This document shows, piece by piece, positions 44,646 through 63,922 of a stretch of DNA of 64,000 bases. Position 1 is the stretch's first letter. Each line of letters opens with the position of its first letter. A program made the position numbers and the translations under genes. The DNA comes from Phaeosaccion multiseriatum (taxonomy: Eukaryota; Ochrophyta, other classes). The stretch covers positions 3,224,001 through 3,288,000 of the forward strand of contig OZ218959.1 in the NCBI GenBank assembly GCA_965112735.1, given 5' to 3'. The notes under the pieces were generated by a model. That model did not search any database. It was not told where the DNA came from and worked only from the letters and a program-made list of their open reading frames with translations.

Positions 44646-46293
44646 ATGCTCCTCCCGCTCAGGAGGAGATCGTTTCAAGTAGTCGATGCAAGAAACACCG
44701 CTCGATGTCTCACCTCTAGCCTACCGAGCAAAGGCAGGCGTCCAGTTGAGGAGCACACGACTTACTTTAGAAATCTGCTAGGCAGCGCGGGGGTGATATG
44801 CGAGGAGGAAAGGCTCGTCCCATTCAATCGAGATTGGCTCGGCAAATACGAGGGAACCTCCCCCTTGGTGCTGCAGCCACGTGATACGGACGAGGTGTCA
44901 AAGGTAAGAGAAGGGAACGATTAAGTTGAGAACCTGGGCATGGCACCAAGCGCAGCTTCCTTCACGCTCCCCTCGCCTCCTCACAATGGCCAACAACGTC
45001 CAGATCCTCTCGTATTGCAACAGACATGGCCTGCCGGTCGTCCCTCAAGGGGGAAATACGGGACTCGTCGGAGGTGGGACGCCTACAAGTAAGGGGGAAA
45101 TAGTGCTGTCCCTGTCAAGAATGAATGCGATCGAGTCCTTCGATCCAAACTCGGGCGTGCTGGTTTGCCAAAGCGGATGTATACTGCAAAATCTCCAGGA
45201 TTTTCTTGGGGACAAGGGCTTCGTCTCGCCGCTGGATTTGGGCGCCAGGGGAAGCTGTCAGATCGGGGGCAATGTTAGCACCAACGCTGGAGGGGTTCGG
45301 TTCGTCCGCCACGGCTCCCTGCACGGCTCTATCCTGGGCCTCGAAGTGGTCTTGGCGGACGGGAGAGTTCTCGACATGCTTTCTACAATGAGAAAGAACA
45401 ACACCGGCTACCCCATGTCCCATCTCTTCATCGGCGCGGAAGGCACATTGGGCGTCGTTACCAAGGTATCCATCTGTACACCCGTGGCTTCTCCTGCTGT
45501 GAATTTGGCTTTCTTGGCCCTCTCCTCCTTCTCCGACGTCGTCCGAGTAGCCTCTCTGGCCAAGAGCAAGTTGGGGGAGATTATTTCTGCGGTAGAGTTT
45601 ATCGACTCCCAGGCTGTGGCGGTCACTATCAACAGCTTTCCGGGCATCAAGTCGCCGTTTCCTTCGGGTAGCCCCGCCCTTGAGGCCCCCTGTTTTATGC
45701 TCATTGAGACGAGTGGGGCGTGTGCCGAGCACGACAATGACAAGCTGCAGGCGTTCCTGGAAAGCTCTTTTGAGACCGGGCTTGTGCAGGACGGGGTGAT
45801 TGCACAGGATGGGAGGCAGGTGGAGGACGTGTGGTCCCTTCGAGAGCATGTGTCGTCAGCAAGGAACATTACGAGCGGGGCAGGGGCACCACAGCAGCAG
45901 GGCTACTGCATCAAGTTTGACGTTTCGCTGCCTCTGGACCACTACTACGCCCTTGTACAAGAGGCCCGGCAGAAATGGACCTCAGGCTGCACTGTGTTTG
46001 GGTACGGCCACCTGGGAGACTGCAATCTTCATCTTAACATACTTGTGCCGGAGAGAGACGCAGCGCTGGAGGAGGAGATGGAGGAGTGGGTGTTCAGATG
46101 GGTCGTGGACAAGGGTGGGAGCCTGAGTGCTGAGCACGGCGTCGGACAAGGCAAGGCACGCTTTCTGACCCTTCAGCGCCCGCCCGAGGTGATTCGAACG
46201 ATGCACGTGTTGAAAGACGCTCTCGACCCCAAGGGGATCATGAACCCTTTCAAAGTCCTGCCTCCGAAAGGGCTGGAGGACAAAGAGCGATGA
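44646..46293 (+). CDS. D2HGDH: D-2-hydroxyglutarate dehydrogenase, mitochondrial
   Basis: Two exons (44646-44903 and 45004-46293) give 515 residues, close to the usual size. FAD-binding features of the FAD_binding_4 (PCMH) fold are clear: VVPQGGNTGLVGG (about 98-110), IGGNVSTNAGGVRFVRHGS and LGLEVVLADG. The C-terminal substrate/metal part has GYGHLGDCNLHLNI (about 417-430) and SAEHGVGQGK, then KDALDPKGIMNPFKVLP, standard for D-2-hydroxyacid dehydrogenases. The enzyme oxidises D-2-hydroxyglutarate to 2-oxoglutarate and passes electrons to the ETF system in mitochondria. The start MLLPLRRRSF..ARNTARCLTSS looks like a mitochondrial presequence, which supports this ATG. An upstream GTG in the same frame is rejected. 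D-lactate dehydrogenase is a more distant alternative. Confidence 0.92.
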
Positions 46294-46406
46294 CATTCAA
46301 AACCTTTTGTGTCATTAATTTTAATTTCACAATAACGTAAGCATTTTCAAAATTCATAGCAAGTATTCACAAGCGGAGGGAAGCATCACGCACTGAGGGG
46401 AATCCA

Positions 46407-54180
<7,774 letters not shown>

Positions 54181-54347
54181 GGTTTCTTTTTTTGTATTTT
54201 GCCGGGTCGGCGGGGAGGAGGGGGTGCGGGGGGGGCACAACCCTCTGGTGCCATCTGCGCTGCCTAATAGTAATAGTAGATTTGCCCGGGCAAATTGCTC
54301 TTTTTTCTTTTTTATGTTTTAGATGAGCCTGTGGGGTGGGGGATTGA

Positions 54348-55349
54348 TTAGCCTCTCGGCCCCCCACCGTTCCGGTGCGACGAAGGCGGCGGCTGCCCAA
54401 AGGGCGGGGGCTGGGGAGGGAGGTGCCGCTGCTGCATGCCTGGTGGAGGTCGAGGAGGGGGGGGCTGGTGCGGCGGAGGAGCGAGGCCCCGGGGCTGCTG
54501 GTGCTGCTGGTGAAGCTGCTGCTGGTGGTGGCGGTGCTGCTGTAGCTGGGGTCGAATGTACTGAGGCTGCTGGTGTTGGTGTTGGTGTTGGTGTTGGTGA
54601 TGGTGATGGTGGTGGTTGGGGTGGTGATGAGCCGGCTGCTGCGTGTGGTGGTGCGGGGGAGGGTGGTGCGGGGGAGGGTGGTGGGTGTGATGCATGGCGT
54701 GATGTGGATGACCTTGGGGCTGACCCTGCTGCTGCTGCTGCTGCTGCGGCGGCGGCGGCGGCGGCGCCACCCCCTGAAGATAGGCCCCTCGCCCCGGACC
54801 CAGATGGGCTGGTGGGGGGTGCGGGTGAGCCATGCCTCCGCGAGGTGGTAGCGGCACTGGCAGCATCTGTAGCGTGGAGGGGCGTGGGGCAGCGTGGTGA
54901 TGACCGGAGGCGGCGGCACCACTTCCTCCTACACCACCCGAGCCTCCCAGAAGCTCCTATGGGGAGAGAGTAGACAGAGCAGAGGGGGTTAGCGCACAGA
55001 AGAGAGGGAGAGAGGAAGAGAGAGGGAGTGAGAGTGTGCGTGTGTGTGCGTGTGTGCGTGTGTGCGCGTGTGCTAGTGTGTGCGGTTCCCAAGCTCCTGG
55101 TGATGCATGGTGTAAGGCCTTGGGTCTTGGGCAACGAGAGGCGACTTTATCTCACCTCAAGCACCTTGGAGTTGCCCAGCTGAGAGGAGGAGGGGGCCGC
55201 TGACTGACTGCTGCTGCCGAGGCCTGTCGACGAGCCGCTCCCGCCGGCTGCGGTGCCGGTCTTCATCAACTTCCTCCGCTTGTCTCGCGCCTGACTCCAC
55301 GGAGAGGGGGGGGGGGGGGGCAGAAAAGAGAAAGGAGGGAGGGAGAGAG

Positions 55350-55398
<49 letters not shown>

Positions 55399-57035
55399 GT
55401 GAGTCAGCGAGAGGGGGAAGTTTCGGTTGGAGAGAAAGAGCGACTGCGCGGGTGAACGTAGGTGGGCAGCAAAGGAGCAAAGGATCGAACAACACAAACA
55501 GTACCACAGACCTGTTTTGCCTCATACTCGTGACATGAGCCCGCGTTGAAGCGGGGCAGCAAGTGCGGCGGGTCGCAGCCTCCAGCGAAGTACGGGTGTT
55601 GCAGGGCCTTCTCGGCGGTAATTCGGCGGGCAGGGTCCAGCTCCAGCAGCCGGGACAGAAGGTCTCTGGCCTCCGGGGAGTGGCTGCAAGCACCACCCGA
55701 GCAAAGGGGAGAAGAGGGAGGTGGGGGGGAGGCGAGGCAGTTAGAAGAAGATACATAGAAGGATAGAGATAGAGATAGAAAGAAGAGAGATACATAGATA
55801 GAGACAGATAGATGAAGCAGACAGATACAACAGAGAGACAGATGGATAGATAGGGAGATAGAAAGACAGATGATGGATAGATACATAGATAGACAGATGA
55901 CAGATAAGGATAGATAGACAGGCAGATAGAGATAGAGAGACAGACAGATAGATACATAAGATAGAATGGAGAGAGACAGACAAACATCGATACAGATCAG
56001 TAAGTCTTGTGGGTGGGGTGGGGAGGGGTAGGGTACCGCTCTCTCTGACCACATGCTTGCCCCTACCGGTACTTGATACACTTACTCTTTGAAGCGCGTG
56101 TGAAGAGTGCAAGGCTTGGGCCGCTCCCTGCAGCTGAGCTCCCACTGCGGCCAGTCGGGCATCTCTGCCACCAGCGGCCAGTTGTGCTCGTTGGGTGTGC
56201 CCCGGAGGGAGAAGATGAGCTTCAGCTGGTGCTTCTCGTCCTTGCCCTGTAGCATGGGCTGCCCCTCCAGCATCTCAGCAAAGATACAACCCACGCTCCA
56301 GAGGTCAACGGCGAAGTCGTATTTGCACGTGCGCATCAGCAGCTCAGGCGGCCTGTACCACAGGGTAATGACTCGACATGTGTAGCTCTCTCGGTGGCGG
56401 GAGAACTCTCTGGCCAGGCCCCAGTCCGCGACCTTGAGGCAGTTGTCCTGCCCGATGAGCAAGTTGGCGCACTTGAGATCGCGGTGCAGCACTTTCTTGT
56501 CGTGCATGTAGGCGGTGCCGGCGAGCAGCTGGCCCAGAAAGCTCTTAATATGTGCTTCCGACAGCTTCACGTCTGGCGCCTCCAGCAGCCCGGCCAAGTC
56601 GTACTCCAAGTACTCAAGCACCATAGAGACGGCTTGCTGCTGCTTCGAGGCCCCGCTCCCGCTCCCTGCTACCGCCCCCCGCCCCTCCTTGGCCGCCTGT
56701 GCCTTCGCCGATGTCGCGCCGTGCCCCCCCCCTGCTGCTCCTCCGCTGCTTGCGGGGGGCGGCTCTGGCCTCGCATCGCCCCCCATCACAATCTCGATCA
56801 TCTGGACAATGTTGGGGTGCCGCAGCGCACTCAAAATCTTCATTTCCCGCAGGGCTGTGATGGGAAAGCCTTCGTGCTCCCTCTCCATCTTGACCATCTT
56901 GAGCGCGACATCCTTGTCCGTTCGGGCGTCCTTCGCACGCCACACCTCCCCGAAAGTACCCCTCCCCACAATCTCCAAGAGCGTGTAGTCCTTGACGCTG
57001 CGGCAGGTCCAGTTCCTCTTTCTCCAGCGAGGCAT
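54348..57035 (-). CDS. CDK9/CDKC-type cyclin-dependent kinase, 621 aa
   Basis: Minus-strand exons 57035-56086, 55683-55512, 55290-55156, 54956-54348 total 1866 nt. The kinase domain has the glycine loop GRGTFG (24-29), VALK (Lys46), the cyclin-binding helix PITALRE (58-64), HRDLKCAN (184-), activation segment YTCRVITLWYRPPELLM and the closing LLELDPARRITAEKALQHPYF. PITALRE is the CDK9 signature; the long His/Gln/Pro-rich tail resembles plant CDKC. Such kinases, with cyclin T, phosphorylate the RNA polymerase II tail (P-TEFb) in the nucleus. Two oddities: the magnesium-binding DFG is DWG (204-206), and a Gly/Ala-rich insert of about 50 residues (84-135) separates beta strands 4 and 5. The ATG at 57035 starts right before the conserved region; an upstream in-frame extension is less likely. 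Confidence 0.88.
55335..55395 (-). repeat. (CA)n microsatellite
   Basis: Perfect dinucleotide run in the intron between exons 2 and 3 of the CDK gene. GATA/GACA-like repeats fill 55745-55985 in the previous intron. Confidence 0.85.
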
Positions 57036-57528
57036 GGCGATTGCCGGCCGCCCCGAAAAAATTAAAGCCTCGACTTTGTCCAAGCTCAAGCCCGCTCCCG
57101 CTGCCGCTGCTCCTGCTGCTGCTACTTCTTCTCCTTTTCCTCGTCCTCTCACGTGTACAGCTCTGCTGCGTGCCACTCTCCGCTGTTGTGCCCACCATGG
57201 GCTATCATCAAGATCCCTCCGCAGGCCGAAAAAAGCCAAAGCCAAAGCCAAGAGGCCCCTCTCGGGCGGTGGACGTGCTCGTCTGGTCCGTAAAGAAGCC
57301 CGTGAACGCAGCCCTTCCAGAAAAACAAGTGTGCAGACGAGAGGGCCAGAAGAGGAGGGAGAAGAGGAGGAGCTGAGACAAATAGAGGATATATCGATTT
57401 AATGTCGAGGTCACACCAAACTGAAACTGTAACTGTAACAAAATCACCCTCCCCCATCACGCCCCCCCCCCCCCTCTACCACAGTTCCCTTCACCCCTCT
57501 CCTTCCTGCTTGGGGTGGAGAGAGAGCC
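57036..57528. promoter_or_regulatory. Divergent promoter region between CDK and IQ-protein genes
   Basis: The 493 bp between the two start codons must hold both promoters. A plus-strand frame across 57037-57402 (basic, Ala/Arg/Glu-rich, no domain) overlaps the CDK 5' end antisense and is not supported as a gene. Confidence 0.4.
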
Positions 57529-57850
57529 ATGAGAGTGTCGATGGCCCCTGCTACAACGATGGAAGATGCCGTGTCGAACCGGTTGTCCAGCATGTACGAC
57601 CCCCGCGTCCACATCGCCAAGCACCTTCAGCTGGAGAGTAGAACGGCATTCTTGGAGAGAGAGCTCCGAGGTACCTTCAAGAGTCCCATATCCTCGCTCA
57701 CCTTAATCTTGCCTTCTTACCCCCCTCTCTCCTTCAAGAGTCCCATTTCCTCCTTCACCTTAATCTTGCCTTCGTACCTCTCTCTCTCTCTCCCTCTCTC
57801 TCTCTCTCCCTCTCTCTCTCTCTCTTCTCTCTCTCTCCCTCTCTCTCTCT

Positions 57851-57900
<50 letters not shown>

Positions 57901-59825
57901 CTCTCTCCTCTCTCTCCCTGTGCTCTCAGCTCAGCATCGAGAGTACCAATTCGTTCGAAGCTCTATGCTGGACTGGAGCAAGACTAGCAGCTCTTTTGTT
58001 ACGCACGTGCAGCTTACATCCGCTCTACTGGGCAAACGCGCAACCACTGCTCCACCAGCCCCAGCAAGGCCCCGCCCTCGCCCCGGTGTGCCCGCAGATG
58101 CTGGGGACGGGCCCTGCTTCCTCACCCAGAAGGGACAAACCCCGCCGAATTCGCCGCGTTTCGACTCGCCCTCTCCAGAGAGTCTTGTAGATGCCCTGCT
58201 TCCCAAGGTGCTAGATGCGCTGAGGCCGCGCTTCCGAGAGATTGACTCCCTCTCGAAAGGGGTACGTACGCGTTTCGTTTCCGGTCTGTCTGTCTTCTTC
58301 CTCCTCCATGTACCTACCGCGAAGGCTCATCTTGAGAGCTGAAATCCTCGTTGCTAAGCTTTGCCCCCCTGCTTGCTTCCTCGCGAATAATTGTGTGTCG
58401 CTACCCCAGCTGAGTGATACCAACGCATCCGTGGAGGAGCTGCGAGCTGAACAAAGGATTGCGGCTGCCCAAGCGGCCACTTGGGGCACCTCCAAGGAGA
58501 CGGTGGACAGTCTTCACAGCTTGGTGGCATCCAGCCAACGCAAAGCGGTTGAGGCGATGCAATTGTGCAAGACTATGGGCTCACAGATCCAGCAGCAATG
58601 TGCAGCCGCCCAATACGGCTCTGCCCGCACCAACGAGACTGATACTAAGGTGAGGAGAGGACAACGCCCATGCGCCCCCCCAGGGCCAGTCACGTCCAGC
58701 AAAGAGTGTAGCAGCTCCGCATCTCGCTCACCCTTCTGCACAGAAAGGGGTGTCTCTCTGCTGTAAAGCCCCTGTGAAAACCATGCGACAGAGAGAAAAG
58801 ACCCAAACACAGCGCCTCACAGTTGTGCCTCGCTTACCTTCTACTCCACCCCACCCCACCCTCCCCTCCCTTTCTCTTTCACCTGCTGAAGTTGGTTGGA
58901 ATGGAGGGCCGTGTGGGAGCTCTGGAGTCAACCTTGGCGCACACGTACGGGGTGAGCAATGCCAACGCACACAGGCTCTCGGAGATGGAGGAGCAGCTTG
59001 AACAGAGGCAAGTGACGTGCTCTTTCTATGCTCACGAGAGTAGAGGGGAGGGGGGGGGAGGGAGGGAGGGAGGGAGGGAGGAAACAGCCGAGGGAAGACG
59101 GAGAGGGGAGGCGGGGGACTACGCCTGCACTAGGGCGAAGTGCCTCAACGTTGAGCAAGTTTCATGACTTTGCCGTTCTCGCCGTCGTGCCTGCTGCTCA
59201 ACAACTGCTGCTGTTGCTGCTGCATTCACTCAGGTGTCACGCCAAATCTCCAGGAGGAAGCTCTCAGATATATCCTCACGTGCCGACGATGGATCGAGCT
59301 ACAGCTTCTGTCGACGAAGCTGCTCCAGCGAACGGTGAGCGATACAACATCACCCATAGAGGATCAAATCCAAACTAAAAGCCAACCTTACCATTCGCTC
59401 CTTTGATTGTGCCCTGTTTCCCGCTCCAAAGAAGAGGAGTGGCGTAGAGGAGTTTCCCAGAGGATGAGGTGAGTGAGAGCGTGTGGCGCCATGGCAGGAG
59501 TAAGGCCCCGCGACATGAAGGCTTTCTTCACAGCCCATGAAGATCCCGCGTCTGACTCTCGGTGGATGGGTGTGCGGGTGTGTGTGTGCGTGCGTGCGTC
59601 TGTGGGTGGCTGCTCTCGTCTTCCTTCTCTGTCTTTCTTCTTAACTGATTACACAGGGAGCTGACCGCTAAAGACGAGGAGCTGAGCTCGGAGATTGAGC
59701 AGCTTCACTTCAAGCTGTGGCAGCACGATAGGGACAGGCAGCAATTCCTGAGGTGGTGGCCCGCGGAGTCACAAGTCTACAGCGCTCTCCAATGCGCAGC
59801 AGGGTGAGTGCAAGGGGAGTGAGTG

Positions 59826-59859
<34 letters not shown>

Positions 59860-61079
59860 AGGGGTAGAAGTGAGACACAAGGAGGGACGAGGACTTGAGT
59901 TGTGCGAGACGTTAGAGGGGCTCTCACTTCGTGCATGACACCATCCATTGAGGGACCAGTCTAAGTTTCGCCTTGCCTGCTTGCGTCAAGGGTCAAAGCG
60001 TATGGCAGAAATACGCGAGGGAAAAGGAAAATCTGTCTGTATCAAGTTCTCCGTCCGACTTTGACTCACTTTGTCTTACTCTCTCTACTCTTGCTTCGCA
60101 CCACACGATGGTGGTGTTCTTCAGGAGCGATCCAGACCCAGAAGAGATGGAGGAAGAGAAAGAGGGAGAGAAGGAGGAAGAGAAAGTGAAAGAGCAAGAG
60201 GAAGAGCAAGAGGAAGAGCAAGAGGTGGAAAAAGAGGTGGGGCAAGAGGTGGAGAAAGAGAAAGAAGGAGCCGCTGCGACAAGGCTACAGGCTGTGTATC
60301 GAGGCTTCTCTCAGAGGCGGCGGCGGGCCCAGGAGTGCGACGCGGAGAAGGACCAGGGGGGCGTCAAGGCGAGGAGAAGAAGGAGAAGGGTAAAGAGTGG
60401 CGCAACCACCACGCGATGCGCACCGCCCTCCACGGCAGTGTTGGCAGCGAGGAGGCCGCCGCTGGCGAGGAAGGAGAGCAGTGTTTGCAGTCCAGCAGCA
60501 GAGGCCAAAGCACTAGTCGCCGTGGCTGTCACCAAAGACGGCATCGACCAGCAGAGACCAGCCGAGTGTACTACTAATTCCGTCGCCGCTGCTGCTGAGA
60601 CTGGTGCTGAGACATACACTGGGCCTTTGCTAGGGTTGCTGCGGCCGAGTACAAGCACTGCCGTCGGAGTGGAGCCGAGGCGGCCCACTGTCTCCACTGC
60701 TGGCATGAGTGGACGTGAGATGAGCGCAAATCTCCTCCGTCGATGCACGAAGCGTAGGCTGTCGGGAGGAGAGGATCGTCCCCAGAGAGCCGTCTCTTCT
60801 CCCTTCCCTGAAACTGAGCTGAGCTCGCTACGCGCCTCCCGTCTCCTCCTTGTCGGACGCGCTTCTGACGACGGGGGCGGCGGCGGGGGCGGCGATGATG
60901 ATGGTGGCACTGGAGGGGGGGAAGGGGAGGGAGGGGTGGGGGACGGTCCACCCCTCTTGCGGAAGGAAGATGCGTTGCCCAAGCCGATTGTCGGAATAGG
61001 AACCGTTTCGATTCGTCTGAGCAGCGCTGGCGCATCGGGTGTGCTTGAAGGTGAATCGGAATGTCATGACTCTGCATAG
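57529..61079 (+). CDS. Coiled-coil protein with an IQ motif, 689 aa, 8 exons
   Basis: Exons 57529-57670, 57930-58261, 58410-58649, 58892-59007, 59234-59334, 59432-59468, 59657-59803, 60125-61079 total 2070 nt in frame. Helical coiled-coil segments: VEELRAEQRIAAAQAAT and KAVEAMQLCKTMG (exon 3), MEGRVGALEST and LSEMEEQLEQR (exon 4), KDEELSSEIEQLHFKLW (exon 7). A Glu/Lys-rich stretch is followed by an IQ calmodulin-binding motif (RLQAVYRGFSQRRR, about 424-437), then a disordered tail. Likely a cytoskeletal or flagellar-associated calmodulin-binding protein by layout; no family is recognised. Exon 4 ends with a GC donor (AG|GCAAGT). Exon 5 is open in all three frames; the frame used here is the one that keeps phase on both sides, although another frame (LQEEALRYILTCRRW) looks more protein-like. 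Confidence 0.65.
57780..57900 (+). repeat. (CT)n microsatellite
   Basis: CT-rich tract in the first intron of the IQ-motif gene, ending in a short GT run before the acceptor at 57929. Confidence 0.85.
59008..59009 (+). other. GC-type 5' splice site in the IQ-motif gene
   Basis: CAGAG|GCAAGT fits the GC-AG donor consensus and gives the phase needed for the following exons. Nearby GT sites would break phase in this model. Confidence 0.45.
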
Positions 61080-61855
61080 AGGGGGATGAGCCGCGAGGGT
61101 CGGAGGGGTAGAGAGGGGGAGCGGGCTACAGCTTGGAGCGGCTCCTTCCCTTCCTCGGTTGGTTGTCCCCTTACAATGCTTAGCTGTGACCCATGCGTTC
61201 GACTTATATAAACGTGCACGAGCGCTTCCAACAGATGTGATCGATCGATGTTATATACATGCACCAGTGGATTGTTGGGCGTGTCGCTCTTGTATGATTC
61301 GTACAAGCTCCTTGACAAAACAAATAGAAGTATCAAATATCCACCACTGCCCAAGGAAGCAAGTATTCCCAGACACGGTAACGGTACTCTTTGTAGACGC
61401 TCGAATCCAAGGCAATCTGTGACGCCGTTTTGACGCGTACACACCCACGCAGCGATCCACTCCACAGCGTCGTCACCGGTTGTGGTAAGTTGCCCAACGC
61501 AGACACAGGCAAGGGGCAGGGGTGACCTCAGTCCAAGGCAAGGATGGCATCAATGCCGACCCCATGAGGAGACACACATGTTGGTGGTAGCGAGCGTCGA
61601 GTCCATCTGTGAAGACGTACCCGAGTCGGCGATGTCGGCGATCACCATCAAAGATGTCCCCGAGGCCTGCTACAAAGACATGTGTCTCGTCATGGGGGCG
61701 GCACTGATGCCACCCTTGGGTCTTTTGATGCCACCCTTGGGTCTTTTGCCTTGCTCACCGTACCCTCCGCGGGCGGGGGGATATCAATATGCGTGTGCCC
61801 AGTCCAGCGGCCTTCACTTCCGAAAGCTTTATGGAATGTTTCGCCCTGGTCCCTG
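61080..61855. other. Intergenic region between convergent genes
   Basis: Lies between the IQ gene stop and the TFIIH p34 stop. No recognised gene. A plus-strand frame that starts here and continues into 62651 is antisense to TFIIH p34 exons. Confidence 0.45.
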
Positions 61856-61956
61856 TCATCGCGGGGGAGGCTGCTGCTGCTCCTCCTCCTGCTTCTGCTC
61901 CTCCTGCTGCTGCTGTGGCTGCTTCGTCTTCTGCTTCTTCAGCTTCTGCTTCTTCA

Positions 61957-61997
<41 letters not shown>

Positions 61998-63922
61998 CGG
62001 TTGTGTTTAAGAGTGCGTGGCTTTGCCCTGGTCCCGCACGTCTGGCACACGGAACTAAATTCGCAAAATACAGACAGACACACGGAGCACACCCACGCCA
62101 CCTCCACCACCTTGCGATGGCAGAAGCAAGCGGCTGTAAAGTCCACTGTGGCCTGGCGCCTTGTCTTCAGGTACTTGCGACAGCTCCGGGAAGGGAGGAA
62201 GTTGGTAATCATCACCTGTAGCAGGCCCGTGCGCTGCGTCTGCGTGTACACACCGTCTACGAGCAGGGGCGGGAGGGGGGGGGGGAGGAGGGAGGGAGGA
62301 AGGGAGGGAGGAAGTAAGGGAGGAAGGGAGGAAGGACGAGCAGGCAGAGGGTGCAGGGCCAGTTATGTCAGGGAGTCCCTCGGGCTATGTACGACAAGAG
62401 GGACATTCCATGCGCCCGCAGCCTCTGCCAGCAGCGCCTGGCTGGGGATGGCGAAGAAGCATAGCAGCTTTACTCTCGGTCGGGATTGTCTCGCTTCACT
62501 TACCAGTGAGGTATGCGGCCTGCTGCAGGAAGGTGGAGTGCTGACCCACAACCAAGCAGTCGACCATCATCTGCAGTGGTGTGCCATTTTTTTTAGGAAA
62601 GAGTGTGGTTGGTGCCCAGAGGACGAAAGGGGAGGGTACATGTGTGTGTGAGAGAGAGAGAGAGAGAGAAAGGGGAAGAGGGAGAGAGAGAGAGGGAGAG
62701 GGGGGGGGGGGGAGAGGGTGTCATTCATTCCAACAAAGGCGCGGATTGGTGGAACAAACGAACGGGCGGAGTCCTCCAAGCACCCACCCACCCACCTGAG
62801 CCTTCTGCGCCGAGAAGATGCAGTTCATGATGGCGTTGTAGCCCTCGGGGTTGTCCTTGGCAGCCTGCACAAGGAGCACCCTCCCCTGCGTGGCCTTCAC
62901 CTCTGAGAGCTTTCGATTAGCGTAGCACAACCCCTGGATGCCATTGATGTTATGGTTAGGGTTAGGGTTGGGTCCAAAAGGGGGAGGTCCAAGAGAGGGT
63001 GGTTGTGGTGTACAAGAGAGAAGAGAGTCACGTGTGCAGCCTGCGGGTCTGGATATTCGAATATTCCAGGCTCTATCTATCTATCTCTCTACCGATCCAT
63101 CTCTATCTATGGAAGAGGAAGGCATGGCATCGTTCTCTAGTACCTGCGAGAGGGCGCCGGCCAAGGCCGAGCCTTCCGACTCCATTGCGCCAGCGGGTCC
63201 TGAAAGGGAGAGAGGGAGGGAGGGTCAGGAGGGTGTAACCTGAGGGTGTTGCCAAAACAGACCAAGGAGCGGCGGAGGAGGAGGACAGACGAGGAGTTCC
63301 CAACCCTGCACACAATACACGCACACCTCCCCCGTCCCACCTGCAGAGAGTCGGGCGGAAGCCTCCGTCGACATGGCATGCAGGCCCTCGAACACGCTTG
63401 TGTGGAATTCCTCCTTGCTCACTTCCCCGTTGGCCAGTGTGCGACCCTGCCGCTCGAAGGAGGGGTGCGGATAGAGCATGAGATGACCGCTCTCCGTGGC
63501 CGCAATGAAGCACAGGTCGTTGCGGCGGTGCATGAGTAGGTAGGACTCGATGAATAGTAGCGTCGCGTTCAGCACCTCTTCGAATGTGGAGTGTGTGCCA
63601 TGGGGCAGGTCTAGCGGGGCGGATGCCGATTGCTGCCGAGCACGAGCACGACGAGAAAGAGGAGAGGGAAAGCAGGAAGCTGCGTTTACATCTTTCGGCC
63701 TCCCTCCCTCCCTCCCTCTCTCCCTCCCTCCCCCACAACTCCCTGTCCCTCCGTTCCCCCCGCCTTCGCTCTCCCCCTCTATTGTATCTCACTCACCTCT
63801 GCAGTGAGCGTCCCAGCATCTCTTCCGTCCTGCCAAGCCCTCACCGCCGCCCTTCTCTTCCAAACCGAGACGGAGACATCTACCACGACCACTAACAGCG
63901 AAGGATCTTCATCATCCGACAT
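61856..63922 (-). CDS. GTF2H3: TFIIH core subunit p34 (Tfb4 / GTF2H3), 359 aa
   Basis: Minus-strand exons 63922-63797, 63632-63341, 63199-63144, 62933-62796, 62570-62504, 62256-61856 total 1080 nt in frame. The vWA-like fold starts DPSLLVVVVDVS; LNATLLFIESYLLM and NDLCFIAATES follow, then GLCYANRKLSEV..GRVLLVQAAKD and IFSAQKAQ. The C-terminal zinc-binding part is intact: CFCH (270-273), CSVC (283-286), C291, CQTC (297-300), after DFTAACFCHRKVVEV. This subunit binds p44 in core TFIIH and serves nucleotide excision repair and transcription initiation in the nucleus. Beyond the family's normal end there is a Gln/Lys-rich tail of about 45 residues encoded by CTG/CTT repeats. The first ATG (63922) gives the expected N-terminus. 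Confidence 0.9.
62940..62975. repeat. Short telomere-like GGTTAG repeats
   Basis: GTTAGGGTTAGGGTTGGG in an intron of the TFIIH p34 gene: two to three TTAGGG-type units. Too short to be more than an interstitial trace. Confidence 0.5.

Noticed and set aside
56992-57402. Plus-strand basic protein overlapping the CDK 5' end
   Set aside because: Antisense to the conserved kinase N-terminus, low-complexity Ala/Arg/Glu composition, no domain or splice support.
61482-62651. Plus-strand 389-aa frame
   Set aside because: Mostly antisense to TFIIH p34 exons and a CTG/CTT repeat (Cys/Phe-rich run).
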